Program-made: the position numbers and the translations under genes | Assembly (NCBI RefSeq): GCF_048128805.1 | Contig: NC_135999.1 | Location: 22,827,659 to 22,891,658 of the forward strand | Source of the DNA: Centroberyx gerrardi | Lineage: Eukaryota; Chordata; Actinopteri; Beryciformes; Berycidae | Reading direction: 5' to 3' | Length of the DNA: 64,000 nucleotides | The notes under the pieces: generated by a model | What the model saw: only the letters and a program-made list of their open reading frames with translations | What the model was told of the DNA's origin: nothing | Databases searched by the model: none | Part shown: in pieces, positions 23,845 to 34,000 of the stretch | How positions within the stretch are numbered: the first letter of the stretch is position 1 | How the letters are laid out: every line of letters begins with the position of its first letter

Positions 23845-24535
23845 TGTTTTTTTCAATTAAGAAATATTGCAAAAATGAGAAAGGTCTTGTCTTTTCAAGA
23901 CAGAAAAGGTTATTCATGCTTTTCTATCATCACGACTTGACTATTGTAACTCCCTGTTTACCTTGCCTCAGTCAAGGAGCTGTGGCTCGTCTCCAACGGG
24001 TCCAAAATGCAGCAGGGAGCACATTACCCCTGTGCTTGTCTCCCTTCACTGGCTCCCTGTTAAATTTAGAATTAATTTTGAAATTCTTGTTATTGCGCTT
24101 AAAATTTTACTTGATGAGGCTCCTGAGTATTTAACTGAGCTGCTGTGTCCCTACACCAGTGCAAGATCATTGAGGTCTTCCAGGTCACCCCGAGGACCAG
24201 ACTCAAACTGAATTGGGACTGTGCGTTCTCTGTGCTCACTCCAACACTTTGGAACAATCTACCTCTTGACATTAAAATGTCTGAAACGAGGAGCACTTTT
24301 AAGAAACTTTTAAATACTAATTTTTACTCCCAATTGCTTTCCGTGACCACAGATATTATTTTATATCTTTGCATTTTAATATCCTGACTTGTTTTTGTTG
24401 TGTGTGTATTGACTGTTTTATCCTGTATCTCTTTGCTGTTTGATGTGTTTTAGTATTTTATTGTGAAGCACTTTGTAACCCTTGGTTTTGAAAGGTGCTA
24501 TATAAATAAAGTATTACATTACATTACATAAACAT
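23845..24535 (+). mobile_element. 5'-truncated L2-type LINE (C-terminal RT tail and 3' end)
   Basis: One frame from about 23909 reads the conserved tail after reverse transcriptase: SSRLDYCNSLF, HITPVLVSLHWLPVKFRI, then RSLRSS before a stop. A shifted frame continues with LTPTLWNNLPLDIKMS, so the copy is dead. The 3' end has the L2 signature (GTGAAGCACTTTG, TGCTATATAAATAAAG) and a short ATTAC tandem tail. Confidence 0.8.
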
Positions 24536-25139
24536 CAACTGATTAAATTAGCTAGGTTTCCAAACTCCAAACTGAACTGCAGAAAATTAATGTGTATGTT
24601 TGTATAAGTCGGTATAGTTTATTGAGCTCTCCCTCTATCTTTGCATCTTTTCACAAAAGATATTAGATTCTATCCATTCTCATATCAGTGTTTCATGGCC
24701 CATCCCAATATTTGTCATGATATTCTCAACCTATTGAAAAGGGAGTCCTAAGAAGAGGCTGATGCATAGGTCAACATTAACATAAGCTTATTTTCGGCTA
24801 CAGCTGTCAGAGAATGGCCCATATGAATGTAAAAACCTTGAGCATCATTTGAAGGGAAGGAGGATTTAGGCACATCTTTGCTGAACAGTAAAGGTACACG
24901 ATAAACAAAACAAACGCTTAATAAAAAGTTACTAGTTTTACATCTAAACCATTTCCACTATATCTGCTCCCAAACGGCTATTCAGTGAGTCCAACTTCAA
25001 CAGCCGGTCTCCCCCACATCATTCACATATAACAGCGCTCACTACAGCCAATCAGACAGACGCCAATGCTTGGCAGCCATCTTCTTTCAGCTGTACAGTC
25101 CCATCACTTTCCAATGCTTTCTTATCATCCATGCAGCTT

Positions 25140-25365
25140 TTTAATTTTTAACTGCTTTAATTTTTAACTGCCACTGGTCAACTTTTTAACTGCATGAGAT
25201 TTTACTACATGTACTGTGTTGTCTTTTTATGTGCACTTATGTTCTTATATGTACTGTATTGTATCTCTAAGTGAGCTATGCACCAGCGAAAGACAAATTT
25301 CCATTATTGCCTGCACTAATGGACAATAAAGTTTTCTTGAATCTTGAATCTTGAACCTTGAATGC
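25140..25365 (+). mobile_element. LINE 3' terminal fragment with (TTGAATC)n tail
   Basis: The segment ends GACAATAAAGTTTTCTTGAA followed by TTGAATC-type tandem units, a typical 3' end of a fish non-LTR element. No coding sequence remains. Clade not determined. Confidence 0.55.
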
Positions 25366-25551
25366 AAGGACACGGTGGCTGATAATCCCACCTGTCTCTT
25401 GTAATGATTATAATTTTTTCTCACAGAGGTTACAGCAGGAGTGCGAGGCGTTTCTGCAATACCCTCTTATATTGAGACACGTCGCACAGCAGGGTTTCTT
25501 CCTTACTTCCCTGGCCAGCTAGTCCACAAAGAGTCATGTGATCCAAGAGGG

Positions 25552-25558
25552 TATTTAA
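25552..25558 (+). promoter_or_regulatory. TATA-like box of the C1q-like gene
   Basis: TATTTAA lies about 70 bases upstream of the ATG at 25628, leaving room for a short 5' UTR. The position fits a TATA element for a strongly expressed secreted protein; function is inferred. Confidence 0.5.
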
Positions 25559-25627
25559 ACTTGAGGAGCAACTAAACTGACCACACAAGCTACTTTGATC
25601 ACCAGTTTTCATCCAGTGGAGGAGAAG

Positions 25628-26752
25628 ATGCATGTGCTTCTGTCTACATTTCTTCTGCTGCTCCTGTTTTGTCTGTCAGCAGGCAGCACAGTAGAGCAAG
25701 AAGTCAAAGGCCATTCCCTGACCACCAGCATCTCTGATGAAGCTGCAGAGAGCCAGAAAGGTGAGAGTGTTACCACTAAAGAAACAAAGAAATCATCAAT
25801 AATAATACAGTAGTACCCCTGCTGAAAAAGTAGACTGAAACCCTGATGTTAAAATCTAGATTTTGCTTGTAATTTCTCTTGCTCTCATTGGAAAACATGG
25901 CTGGCTTAATGATTAATGCAATGTCCAGGTTGTAAACAAACAAAGTAGCCCGTACTGGTCGAACGGCCTGCTGCTACCACACTAATGATGGTTCAGTTAT
26001 TAGTGATATGCTAATGATAATGATAATAATTTCTTCAATTAATTTAATAGGGGGATTATTTTAGAGATCACTGTGTTTCATTCACAAAATGAAACACAGT
26101 GGCAAAGGGAGTTAATTTTTCTTTATTGCTTTGCTTGTTCATGACTTGGACAGTAAATCAACCAGCAGCTTTGTGAGTGAAGTAGTGTTGGAAAATCCAT
26201 CTAAATGAGATTGTATTAATCGAATTTCACTTACTTTATCTGCAGGTGTACCACATTTTTTTGGATTTGTTTGTTACACAAATTATGAAAAAGTGTGCAC
26301 CAATATCTATTGTTTATATCAGGGCCTATATGACTACAACAAACAACAGATTAGCAGGGGATTCACACACTGGGATGTGAGGCAGAGCAAATAGTCAAAC
26401 GTTGTTCCCTGACCGCTTGCATTCCTGATGCAGAGAAGGATGCAGAGAACCAGACGAGCAAGAGAGCTGCTACTGAGGACGGCCAAATCTGGGCTGAGAT
26501 CCGAGCGCTGCGAGACACGGTGGTGGAGCAGAAAGTTCAGCTGGCTGACACTCAAAGCCAACTGCAAGAAGTGATGGAAAAATGTTCAGGTATGGAGAAT
26601 TATCAGTGATAATTCTTAATTTGTTCAAATGTCTCTTCTTCTTTCTCATCATTTGCTTTCGTTTTCCTTCTTCATCAGATCTAGAGTTGAGGCTGGGAAT
26701 GGCAGAGACCCAGGTGGAGCTTCTGAAGACTGAGAATGAGGGTAGACGCTCA

Positions 26753-26798
<46 letters not shown>

Positions 26799-27561
26799 CA
26801 CACACACACACATGCACACACACAAAACACTTCTGCAGAGTTTACAATGTTTACAATGTGCAGATTAACACACTTTGTTTAAGTGGATTATCACTTTCTT
26901 CTTGTTAGCCTTAAGTGGCCGGATCACTACCACCGAGGAACGGAATGAAGGTAGCTTCCATTCAAGTTGTTTACTGCAAATATTTCCCTTTAAATGTTTC
27001 TTGTTTAATTGATTTGACACTTTGAATAGTTTTTGGATTATGAGGACTCACTGGTTAATACAATTCACTGTGGTTTGTAGTCCAATTTCAGGGTCTGAGG
27101 GCTCTGGAAGGGAGCTTCAGTAACACTGAGGTCCAGGTGGAGGAGCTGGCGACAGAGGTGACGGGACTGAAGAAAGACAACACCGGAAAGACAGAGCTAA
27201 CAGGTTTATGGTTAATTCACCTTTATATTCTGTCTATTCGGAAAGTCAGTTTTAAATTCAGGTGTTTCCTTTGGCAGGATACATAACCTGTTTCTCTCTT
27301 TCTCTGTGTGTGTGTGTGTGTGTGTGTGTGTCCAACAGAGAGAAATGTGGCATTTACTGTTACTTTTGGAACTTCTGGTTACCATGGGCCCTTCAACACA
27401 CAAGCCACTCTGGTTTATAAGAACATCATCACAAACATTGGAAATCATTACAACTCATTCAATGGTAAGTTGAATTCTATAACTCGTATTTCTATCCTCT
27501 GCCTTCAAGTAAACAATCTATGGGCTTTGGGGTGTTGTGTGAGTTAAATTCTATGGGCTTT

Positions 27562-27603
<42 letters not shown>

Positions 27604-28006
27604 ATGAAAGCCCACTGTGTATGAGTGTTGGATCTCAGCCGTCTCTGAGTATCTTTGTTATGCATATAAGAGATAAGAGAAACTATTAAAACACCCCCCT
27701 CCCCCTCCCCCTCCTCCAGGTTTTTTCACAGCACCAGTCTCAGGAGTGTACTACTTCAGAGTCATGATCTTTGGAGTCCTGAGCAGCGCTACCATAGAGG
27801 CAAACCTGCGCAGAAATGGAGTTAATATTGTGGTGGCAAATGTCTATGCTGGCCATTCATATAGTGAGGATTATGTATCTACTGCAGTCTCTCTAATGCT
27901 CGAGAAAGGTGATCTGATTGATGTTGTGATCCCCCCAAATATAAAGATTTATGAGGATCACAAGATGCGCAACACCTTCAGTGGCTTTCTGCTCTTCCCC
28001 ATGTGA
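25628..28006 (+). CDS. Secreted coiled-coil C1q-domain protein, 7 exons
   Basis: A C1q-like protein of the fish cerebellin/C1q-like group; such proteins form secreted trimers used in innate immunity or adhesion. Exons: 25628-25760, 26434-26589, 26679-26741, 26909-26950, 27081-27203, 27339-27464, 27720-28006. They total 930 nt (309 aa). Residues 1 to about 21 are a signal peptide (MHVLLSTFLLLLLFCLSAG). Residues about 45-170 are charged and heptad-like (IWAEIRALRDTVVEQKVQLA), predicted coiled coil, with no Gly-X-Y collagen repeat. Residues about 176-309 are the C1q domain (NVAFTVTFG, ITNIGNHYNSFNGFFTAPVS, GVYYFRVM, ending FSGFLLFPM). The first true ATG in frame is 25628. All six introns are phase 1. 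A second acceptor at 26385-26386 would give a longer exon 2 in frame. Closest named family member cannot be settled by eye. Confidence 0.9.
26752..26825. repeat. (CA)n microsatellite next to an exon donor
   Basis: This CA tract begins about 10 bases after the splice donor of C1q-like exon 3 (exon end 26741). Confidence 0.95.
27304..27330. repeat. (GT)n microsatellite in a splice acceptor tract
   Basis: TG repeats run up to eight bases before the acceptor of C1q-like exon 6 (27339), taking the place of a pyrimidine tract. A second GT tract lies at 27561-27602 in the next intron. Confidence 0.9.
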
Positions 28007-28231
28007 GGAGTTTAGGATTACATGCCAAGTCTGTCACTAAAAAACTGCTATACAACCTTTACAAGATAAAATTATCTTGTAAACATGTAACCATAAGATA
28101 TAAATTATAGATTAATTAAAGGTTTAATAACATATAGTTGGAATCTCTGATTTTGCTAATGTCTTGAGCATTGTTTCTTTCATCGATGTAGCAATGCCAA
28201 TATCACGAGAAGTGAAGAATGTGAACGCTTG

Positions 28232-28237
28232 AATAAA
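28232..28237 (+). terminator. Poly(A) signal AATAAA of the C1q-like gene
   Basis: Canonical AATAAA 226 bases after the stop codon. It is the first canonical hexamer downstream on this strand. Confidence 0.65.
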
Positions 28238-29039
28238 TGAAAAAACAAGGCTTCAGTAAAAATAGATATCCATGTGAGCACTCTGTCAATCATCTTTGGT
28301 GTACCAGTCTATTCTTAGTGTCTTAATTCTACTGGCCAAATACTGTCAAACTGTGCCAGTTCTGTCTGGATCTTAAAGACTTTCTGTGTGTGCTGAGAAA
28401 CAAAAGTGGTTGCAAGTGAACGCGCCATAGCTGAAAGGCTGAATAAGCAAACAAGGTGTAATTGGACGACCAATGAAGGAATAATAATAAAAAAATCTTG
28501 ACATTGTTTTTAATGGTGGGAGATGAGCATTACAAAGCAAGAGCAGACGTCATCATCGTTCAGTCATTCACAGATAAAATCCCTGATAAAACAACAATGT
28601 ATTTTATGGCTTATTATTACGGCATGCTTTGTGAGCACAGATGATGATTAAAAAAAGGTTTTCCAGCCTTTATTTGGGGCAATTTCCTCATGGAGATCAA
28701 AATGAAAAGTAATTAATTTCTTCCTTGCTACAATATTGGGAATGCAATGCAAGAAACTATATTCTGTTGCAACCAAAGGAAGCAAAACATGTTAACATAG
28801 TAAAAGTTGAAGAATAAAATGTTTCTGCACTATTGCCATTAAAAGTATATATAGAAATATTGTCTGCAATATAACGTGTTCCCAGTCACTGTAAAGAGGT
28901 GATTTTTTTTTATTAGTTTAATTTCTCCAGTGAACATGCAGGTCCAATGAGTGTCAATTCTCTCTCATTGAAGAAACATTCCAAGTGAAAATGCTGCAAT
29001 GCAACAGCTTACCAACAATAATAAGCTTTAGGTAAATCT

Positions 29040-29500
29040 CAGTGTTCTATACCTTATTGTGATGAGTTGTTTTTATTTTCCACTGAGTTCACTTCAATGA
29101 ACTCCAATGATTGGCTGTCAACCAATGATTGGAACAGTAGAGGGATTAGTTGTCATTCTCTTAGACCTTCCCACATGTTGTGTCAATCAAAGGCTGAAAA
29201 AGCATCTGCAGATAACCAACAGTACCATGTATTCCTGTTCTGACTGGCCATCTGTCTCCAGGCTTAGTCATTGTTATACCATTATGTATAAGGCCATACT
29301 GGGAAATCGTCTCTACTAATTATGCATTTAATGTAAGGGACAATGAGGTCCCAAAAGTCCTTTCTGCTGACTGTCCCTAAAGCTCAGACAGAAACGTTTT
29401 TATGATCTCTGCCCCTACTGCATGGAAGAGCCTGCAGAATGCCTTGAAACATAAGGAACTGGTTTCATTTAGTGAGTTTTAAGAGGTTGTTCGGACAATG
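29040..29500 (+). mobile_element. Decayed LINE coding remnant (Rex1/L2-like tail)
   Basis: Short frame-shifted pieces read IMYKAILGNRLY and ISAPTAWKSLQNALKHKELV, matching the conserved region after reverse transcriptase in vertebrate LINEs. Stops and shifts separate them. Clade assignment is tentative. Confidence 0.6.
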
Positions 29501-30386
29501 GAACATGAATCTATTGGAAATTGTTGAAGGTTTGATTATACTGGTTAATTTTAGGATGGTGGCACGTTTCTTCCCTCTCTGCACCCGTCCCTCCCTTGAG
29601 TCTTTCACTATGAAATGTTTTTAATGTGTTCTGTCTAACTAAATGCTTTGCTGCTATCTTCACCAAGTGTCCCTCAGAACGAAGATTTTTGCTCTCAATA
29701 GGAATAACATAGTTATATAAAGGCTAAATAGAAGAAAAAAAAAATCTGAAAACAAAAGACAATCAGTGGTTGACAGCCACATCATCATACACTGGAGGGT
29801 TTATAAGGGTTCAGTATTTGAACTGGGCGACATTCTATGTGAGCGCTGAAAAACTGGCAAACGAGAGAAAAGCTAGCAAATGTATTACATTTCCATAAAT
29901 CATATCAAATGTCTGTGCAAAAATGACAACAAATTTAACGTGAGAAGGACTGTACCTCACCCCAACCTTAACTGTTGTTTTGAAAAGTCATACAATGCGC
30001 ATACATCAGCATTCTGCTACTAGATTTATAAAATGACAAACACAGCTTTAGGCTTCCATAATCCTTATACTACATTATCAGATCAAATCAAATCACACTT
30101 CATCTGTATTCTTCAGTCCATACTTACTGGTGTGAAACAGAAATACGAAAAAAGTCTGACTTGATCTGATCAAGTCAATCAATCCTCACTCTCTTTTTTG
30201 GTTTTGTAAACGATTAATAACATTCAGAGAACTCCTCGCTGATAGCCTGGCGAATGATGAGATGTATGAGAAAGATGAAAGCATCAGTAAACAGGAGTGT
30301 CTCCTATCAGAAGATCAGAAGTGGAAACAAAAATTTAAGTCAAACCAAAGGCCTATACATAAACTGGATGAATCCAGTGCTGACTC

Positions 30387-30387
<1 letters not shown>

Positions 30388-30441
<54 letters not shown>
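30388..30441. repeat. (TG)n microsatellite
   Basis: About 50 bases of uninterrupted TG in intergenic DNA downstream of FRMPD1. Confidence 0.95.
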
Positions 30442-30442
<1 letters not shown>

Positions 30443-31087
30443 TGTAGGGTCGGCTACTCTCATCTACACCGCTACTCCTCAGTCTAAAACTATGCCGGTA
30501 AACATTCCCAAAATTCTTTCGCCCGTCTTTACATTCCTTGCTTGCACGTGAATACACTGCAGTAACTCATTAATCATCCGATAACATCAGAGAAATGATA
30601 AATTAATTAAACATAATAAATAACATAGAATACATTCAAGTACATCAATTCCTCAATACTGGAATGCAGGCAGGTTCTCCTTCTTTTGCAGCTTGCAATG
30701 TTGTTTCAGTCTACAGTCCAGTGTTTGGCTGATTGAATGTTTGGTTTGTGGGCTACAGTACGTGCACAGCATACAGTCGGTAACCACATGCACCTCACCA
30801 ATCTATACCCAGCTAAGTTAATTTTAACTTCACAAAAGGGTATTGGAACCTCCCTCTAGTGAGTTCTTGTGATCATGTGAGCTATCATGGAGCTCTGTCG
30901 CACTAGTGTGTCTCCTAGGTAACCTCACCTCACTGTTTACTGCCCCTTCTAACATGTCAGCTGTCCCAGGTCGCACTCTGCCCACATCTACAGCAGCTGT
31001 TGGCTCACTGGCGACCCCATGTATCTAGGGTTAGAGACCAGAGGTTGCTGGAGGCTCATTTTAAAACCTTTAGAGGTTGTGTTCCAC

Positions 31088-34000
31088 TCATAGTGCGGTG
31101 AGGGTGCGGAACAGCTGAGTGAGGCAGAAGACGGAGGCGGTGAGCGCCGTGCACTGTTTGGCTAGCAGCTTGGTGCTCAGGTCCTGGCAGCTCCGCTTGC
31201 CACTGGCACGCTCGGCTGCCAGACAGAAGTCCCTGAACGACCGCGCCACATCTGCCAGACCGGTAACCGCCTCTGCATTCCTTCGGTCGCACCGGTCACA
31301 GCCAGAGAACCAGAGGCAAACCCCGGCCAACTCCACCAGGGTCCGGAAGCTGTCGGCCAGGGAGAGGAGCATTTCCTCTGGGCTCTGCCCCACCCCCACC
31401 ACTTTCTGGCAGCCTGCCATTAGCCGCCGTGCCTCTATGTGGAGAGCCCGCTTGTTCTCTGTAAAGTGGGCGGGGCAGGTGTCCCTGGGATGGCGGCCTC
31501 CGCGACATCCCACTGACCGGTCAGCTCCTCCACCTTCCAGGATGGAGAGGAGTTGGTCCACGTCACCGCGGAGTATTTGGAAACCTGCGGGGGGTTCTGG
31601 GTAGCGCTGCTGGCCCAGCCGACTGATGGTGGCCTTGTGCGTTTGAGACAGAAAACAGTCAGAGGCGTCGGACAGTGGTGAGAGGAGAGGGCTGAGCTCG
31701 GAGGCAGAAGAGGAAAAAAGGACGGAGCGTGGAAAGGAGGGAGAGAGGGAGGAGGAGGGAAAGGATGGAGGAGAGGTGGAGAGAAAAGAGGGAACAGGGG
31801 GAGTGGTCATGAGAGGAAGACCTGCCCCAGAAGTTTGGGTCACACCGCTGCTCTGCGTGCGGCAAGAGAACTCATAGACTGTCAGCTCGTCATCGAAGCT
31901 GTCCCCCCCGCTGAAGCAGTTGGTATAGACCATTGGGCAACCACAAGCATCCAGTGGTATCTGCACCCCTTCCACAACTGACTCACAGCCAGATGCCAGC
32001 ACAGAACTGCAGCCAAAATCAGGCTTCAAGGGTGCAGTAGACCCCATCTGGACTGGGGTCTTTGTCTGTGACGGATCCTCACAGATAGTAAACACCCCAC
32101 ACCGTGAAGAAAGTGCTTTCAATGAGTCTGACTTCTCTCCTGTAGGCCTACAAAGGCCCATCAAGGGCCTGTCACTACTGGTCCTTCTTACTTTGTCTGA
32201 CTGACTGTGAAAAGAGAGTCCTGGCCCATTTAGATTCTGTGTGGTCACCACTATTGGAGGGGGGATGGAAGGTGATAGATTGTCAATTTTATGACCTGGA
32301 ATTTCTGTTCTTGGGTTTGTGACTTTCATCTCTGATTCTGGTGCCTTTTTTATAGGGCCAGGAGTATCCATCTTTGGGCCTGAAGTATCTCTTTGGAGGT
32401 CTAGTTTGCCCAATATGGAGCCTGGAGGCTCTACTATTGGTCCTGGTGTGTCTTTGAAAGGTCCAGCAGACAGAGGCTGAGGTTGGGGTTCTGGTTTGGG
32501 CTCAGTCTGGACAGGCAATGGTGGGCTTTCATAGACCATCGCCACCCTCTCCCTCACCTCCTTCACTTCTGACACTGTAGAGCGAGTAATCTCAGCTGAG
32601 GTTGTTTCCACGACAAACTCACCATCCACCTCTGATCCTGTAACTGTTGCATCAGAATCGTCTGAGTCCACTGCTTCTGTAGCTGTGATAATTTCCAAGT
32701 CCATTGTTTTTGTGACATCATGAACGTCTGTTATTTTGATGGTGATCTCGGTGTCATCCCTACTGATGTCCTGAGAGGGGCTCTGGGCTACATTCCCCAG
32801 CCCAACTTGGTTGAGGGTTTCCTGGGAGTGAGATAAATAGAAGGGCAGCCTTTGAATCTTCCCCCTAAGTGTGGAGGCTGATAAGCGGCCCATGATGCTA
32901 GGGGAGCAGGTCTGGAACAGGAAGTGAGTTGGAGAAGGAGGCTCTTTGGAGAGATCATGGATTGTGGCCATGTTTGCCTTTACTAAGCTAATGCCAGGAG
33001 AAGGAAAACTGTCTTTAGGTGTAGCTTCAACATGAACCTTAGCTGAGCTAATCTTAGAGCTAGCTTCAACACTTGGCAAGGTGGAATCACTCTTGGGTTT
33101 ATGTACATTTTGACTTGAGCATGAAGCAATTTCACTTGTAGCCTCTTTATTCACTGTAACACCAGAATTAAATGTAGGCGATGTAACACTTGTTGCAGCT
33201 CCAAGCTTTGCTGTGATAGAGTTAATAGCACGAGCATAATCAGAATTAATAGAATTAATTCTTGTACCAGAATGCGAGCTGGTATGAGCTTCAATGTTTG
33301 TGGTGGTAAGAGATTGACTACTAGTTTGGGTCTCAACATTACCTTCTGTGGATGCATTAGTGCCGATGCTATTTGTAACTGTGGTAGAATCATTGCTTTC
33401 TACAGCTCTCTCATCACTCAAACCAGAATTTAAAGAATTACTCACTTCATCATCATCAAAAACATTGTCTGAATTGGTGCTGTCAGTAACTTCATCGATA
33501 CTTGTCCTGGTAGAACTAACAATAAAAGTTTCATCCTCATTAACATTGGTTTGGACTTCAAAACCCATTTGCGCTTTGTTAGTGTAGTTATGCTTACTAA
33601 TTGTCAGCTCTGGACTGTGGGCTTCAGCACTTTCATCAGGGTTAGAAAAGGACATTTTGGTTGAGGTTTCCATGTCTTCGCTGCCCCCTTCTCCCGTCAC
33701 TGAGTAGTCACTGTGGGATTTGTAAAGAACTGGTAGCGGAGGTAGAGGGGTGGTGGGTGGAGGGGGTGGTGGTGAGTGTGAAGGGGGCTTTAAATTGTCA
33801 TCTTCACCATCTTCAACTAACATATAATCCTCTCCATATGAATTTTGCTCTAGGGTACTCAGTTGGGATCTGGGAAGGGCATTACTACCATTGGCATTCA
33901 CATCTATCAAACATGTAGGCGATGTGCTGGCTTCTGGCTGCCTTTCAGCACCTATGAGCGGTCTCTTTGAACTGGACGAGTGCCCCTTCACTCCCTCCTC

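Larger units (their letters stand above)
22440..25551. other. Intergenic region between MATE and C1q-like genes
   Basis: The two genes are divergently arranged, so both promoters should lie here. I recognise no coding exon. LINE 3' fragments occur at about 23845-24535 and 25140-25365. The rest is AT-rich with no clear structure. Confidence 0.5.
28007..31087. other. Intergenic region between C1q-like gene and FRMPD1
   Basis: The two genes converge here, so both 3' UTRs lie in this stretch. It contains the C1q-like poly(A) signal, a LINE remnant (29040-29500) and a 50-bp TG repeat. I see no further gene. Confidence 0.5.

Noticed and set aside
26470..26823. 117-codon minus-strand frame beginning with Cys/Val repeats
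   Set aside because: It is a translation of the CA/TG microsatellite plus the antisense of C1q-like exons.
33151..33587. Frames antisense or out of frame to the last FRMPD1 exon
   Set aside because: They are shadows of the long coding exon; Leu- and Ser-rich composition follows from its codons.
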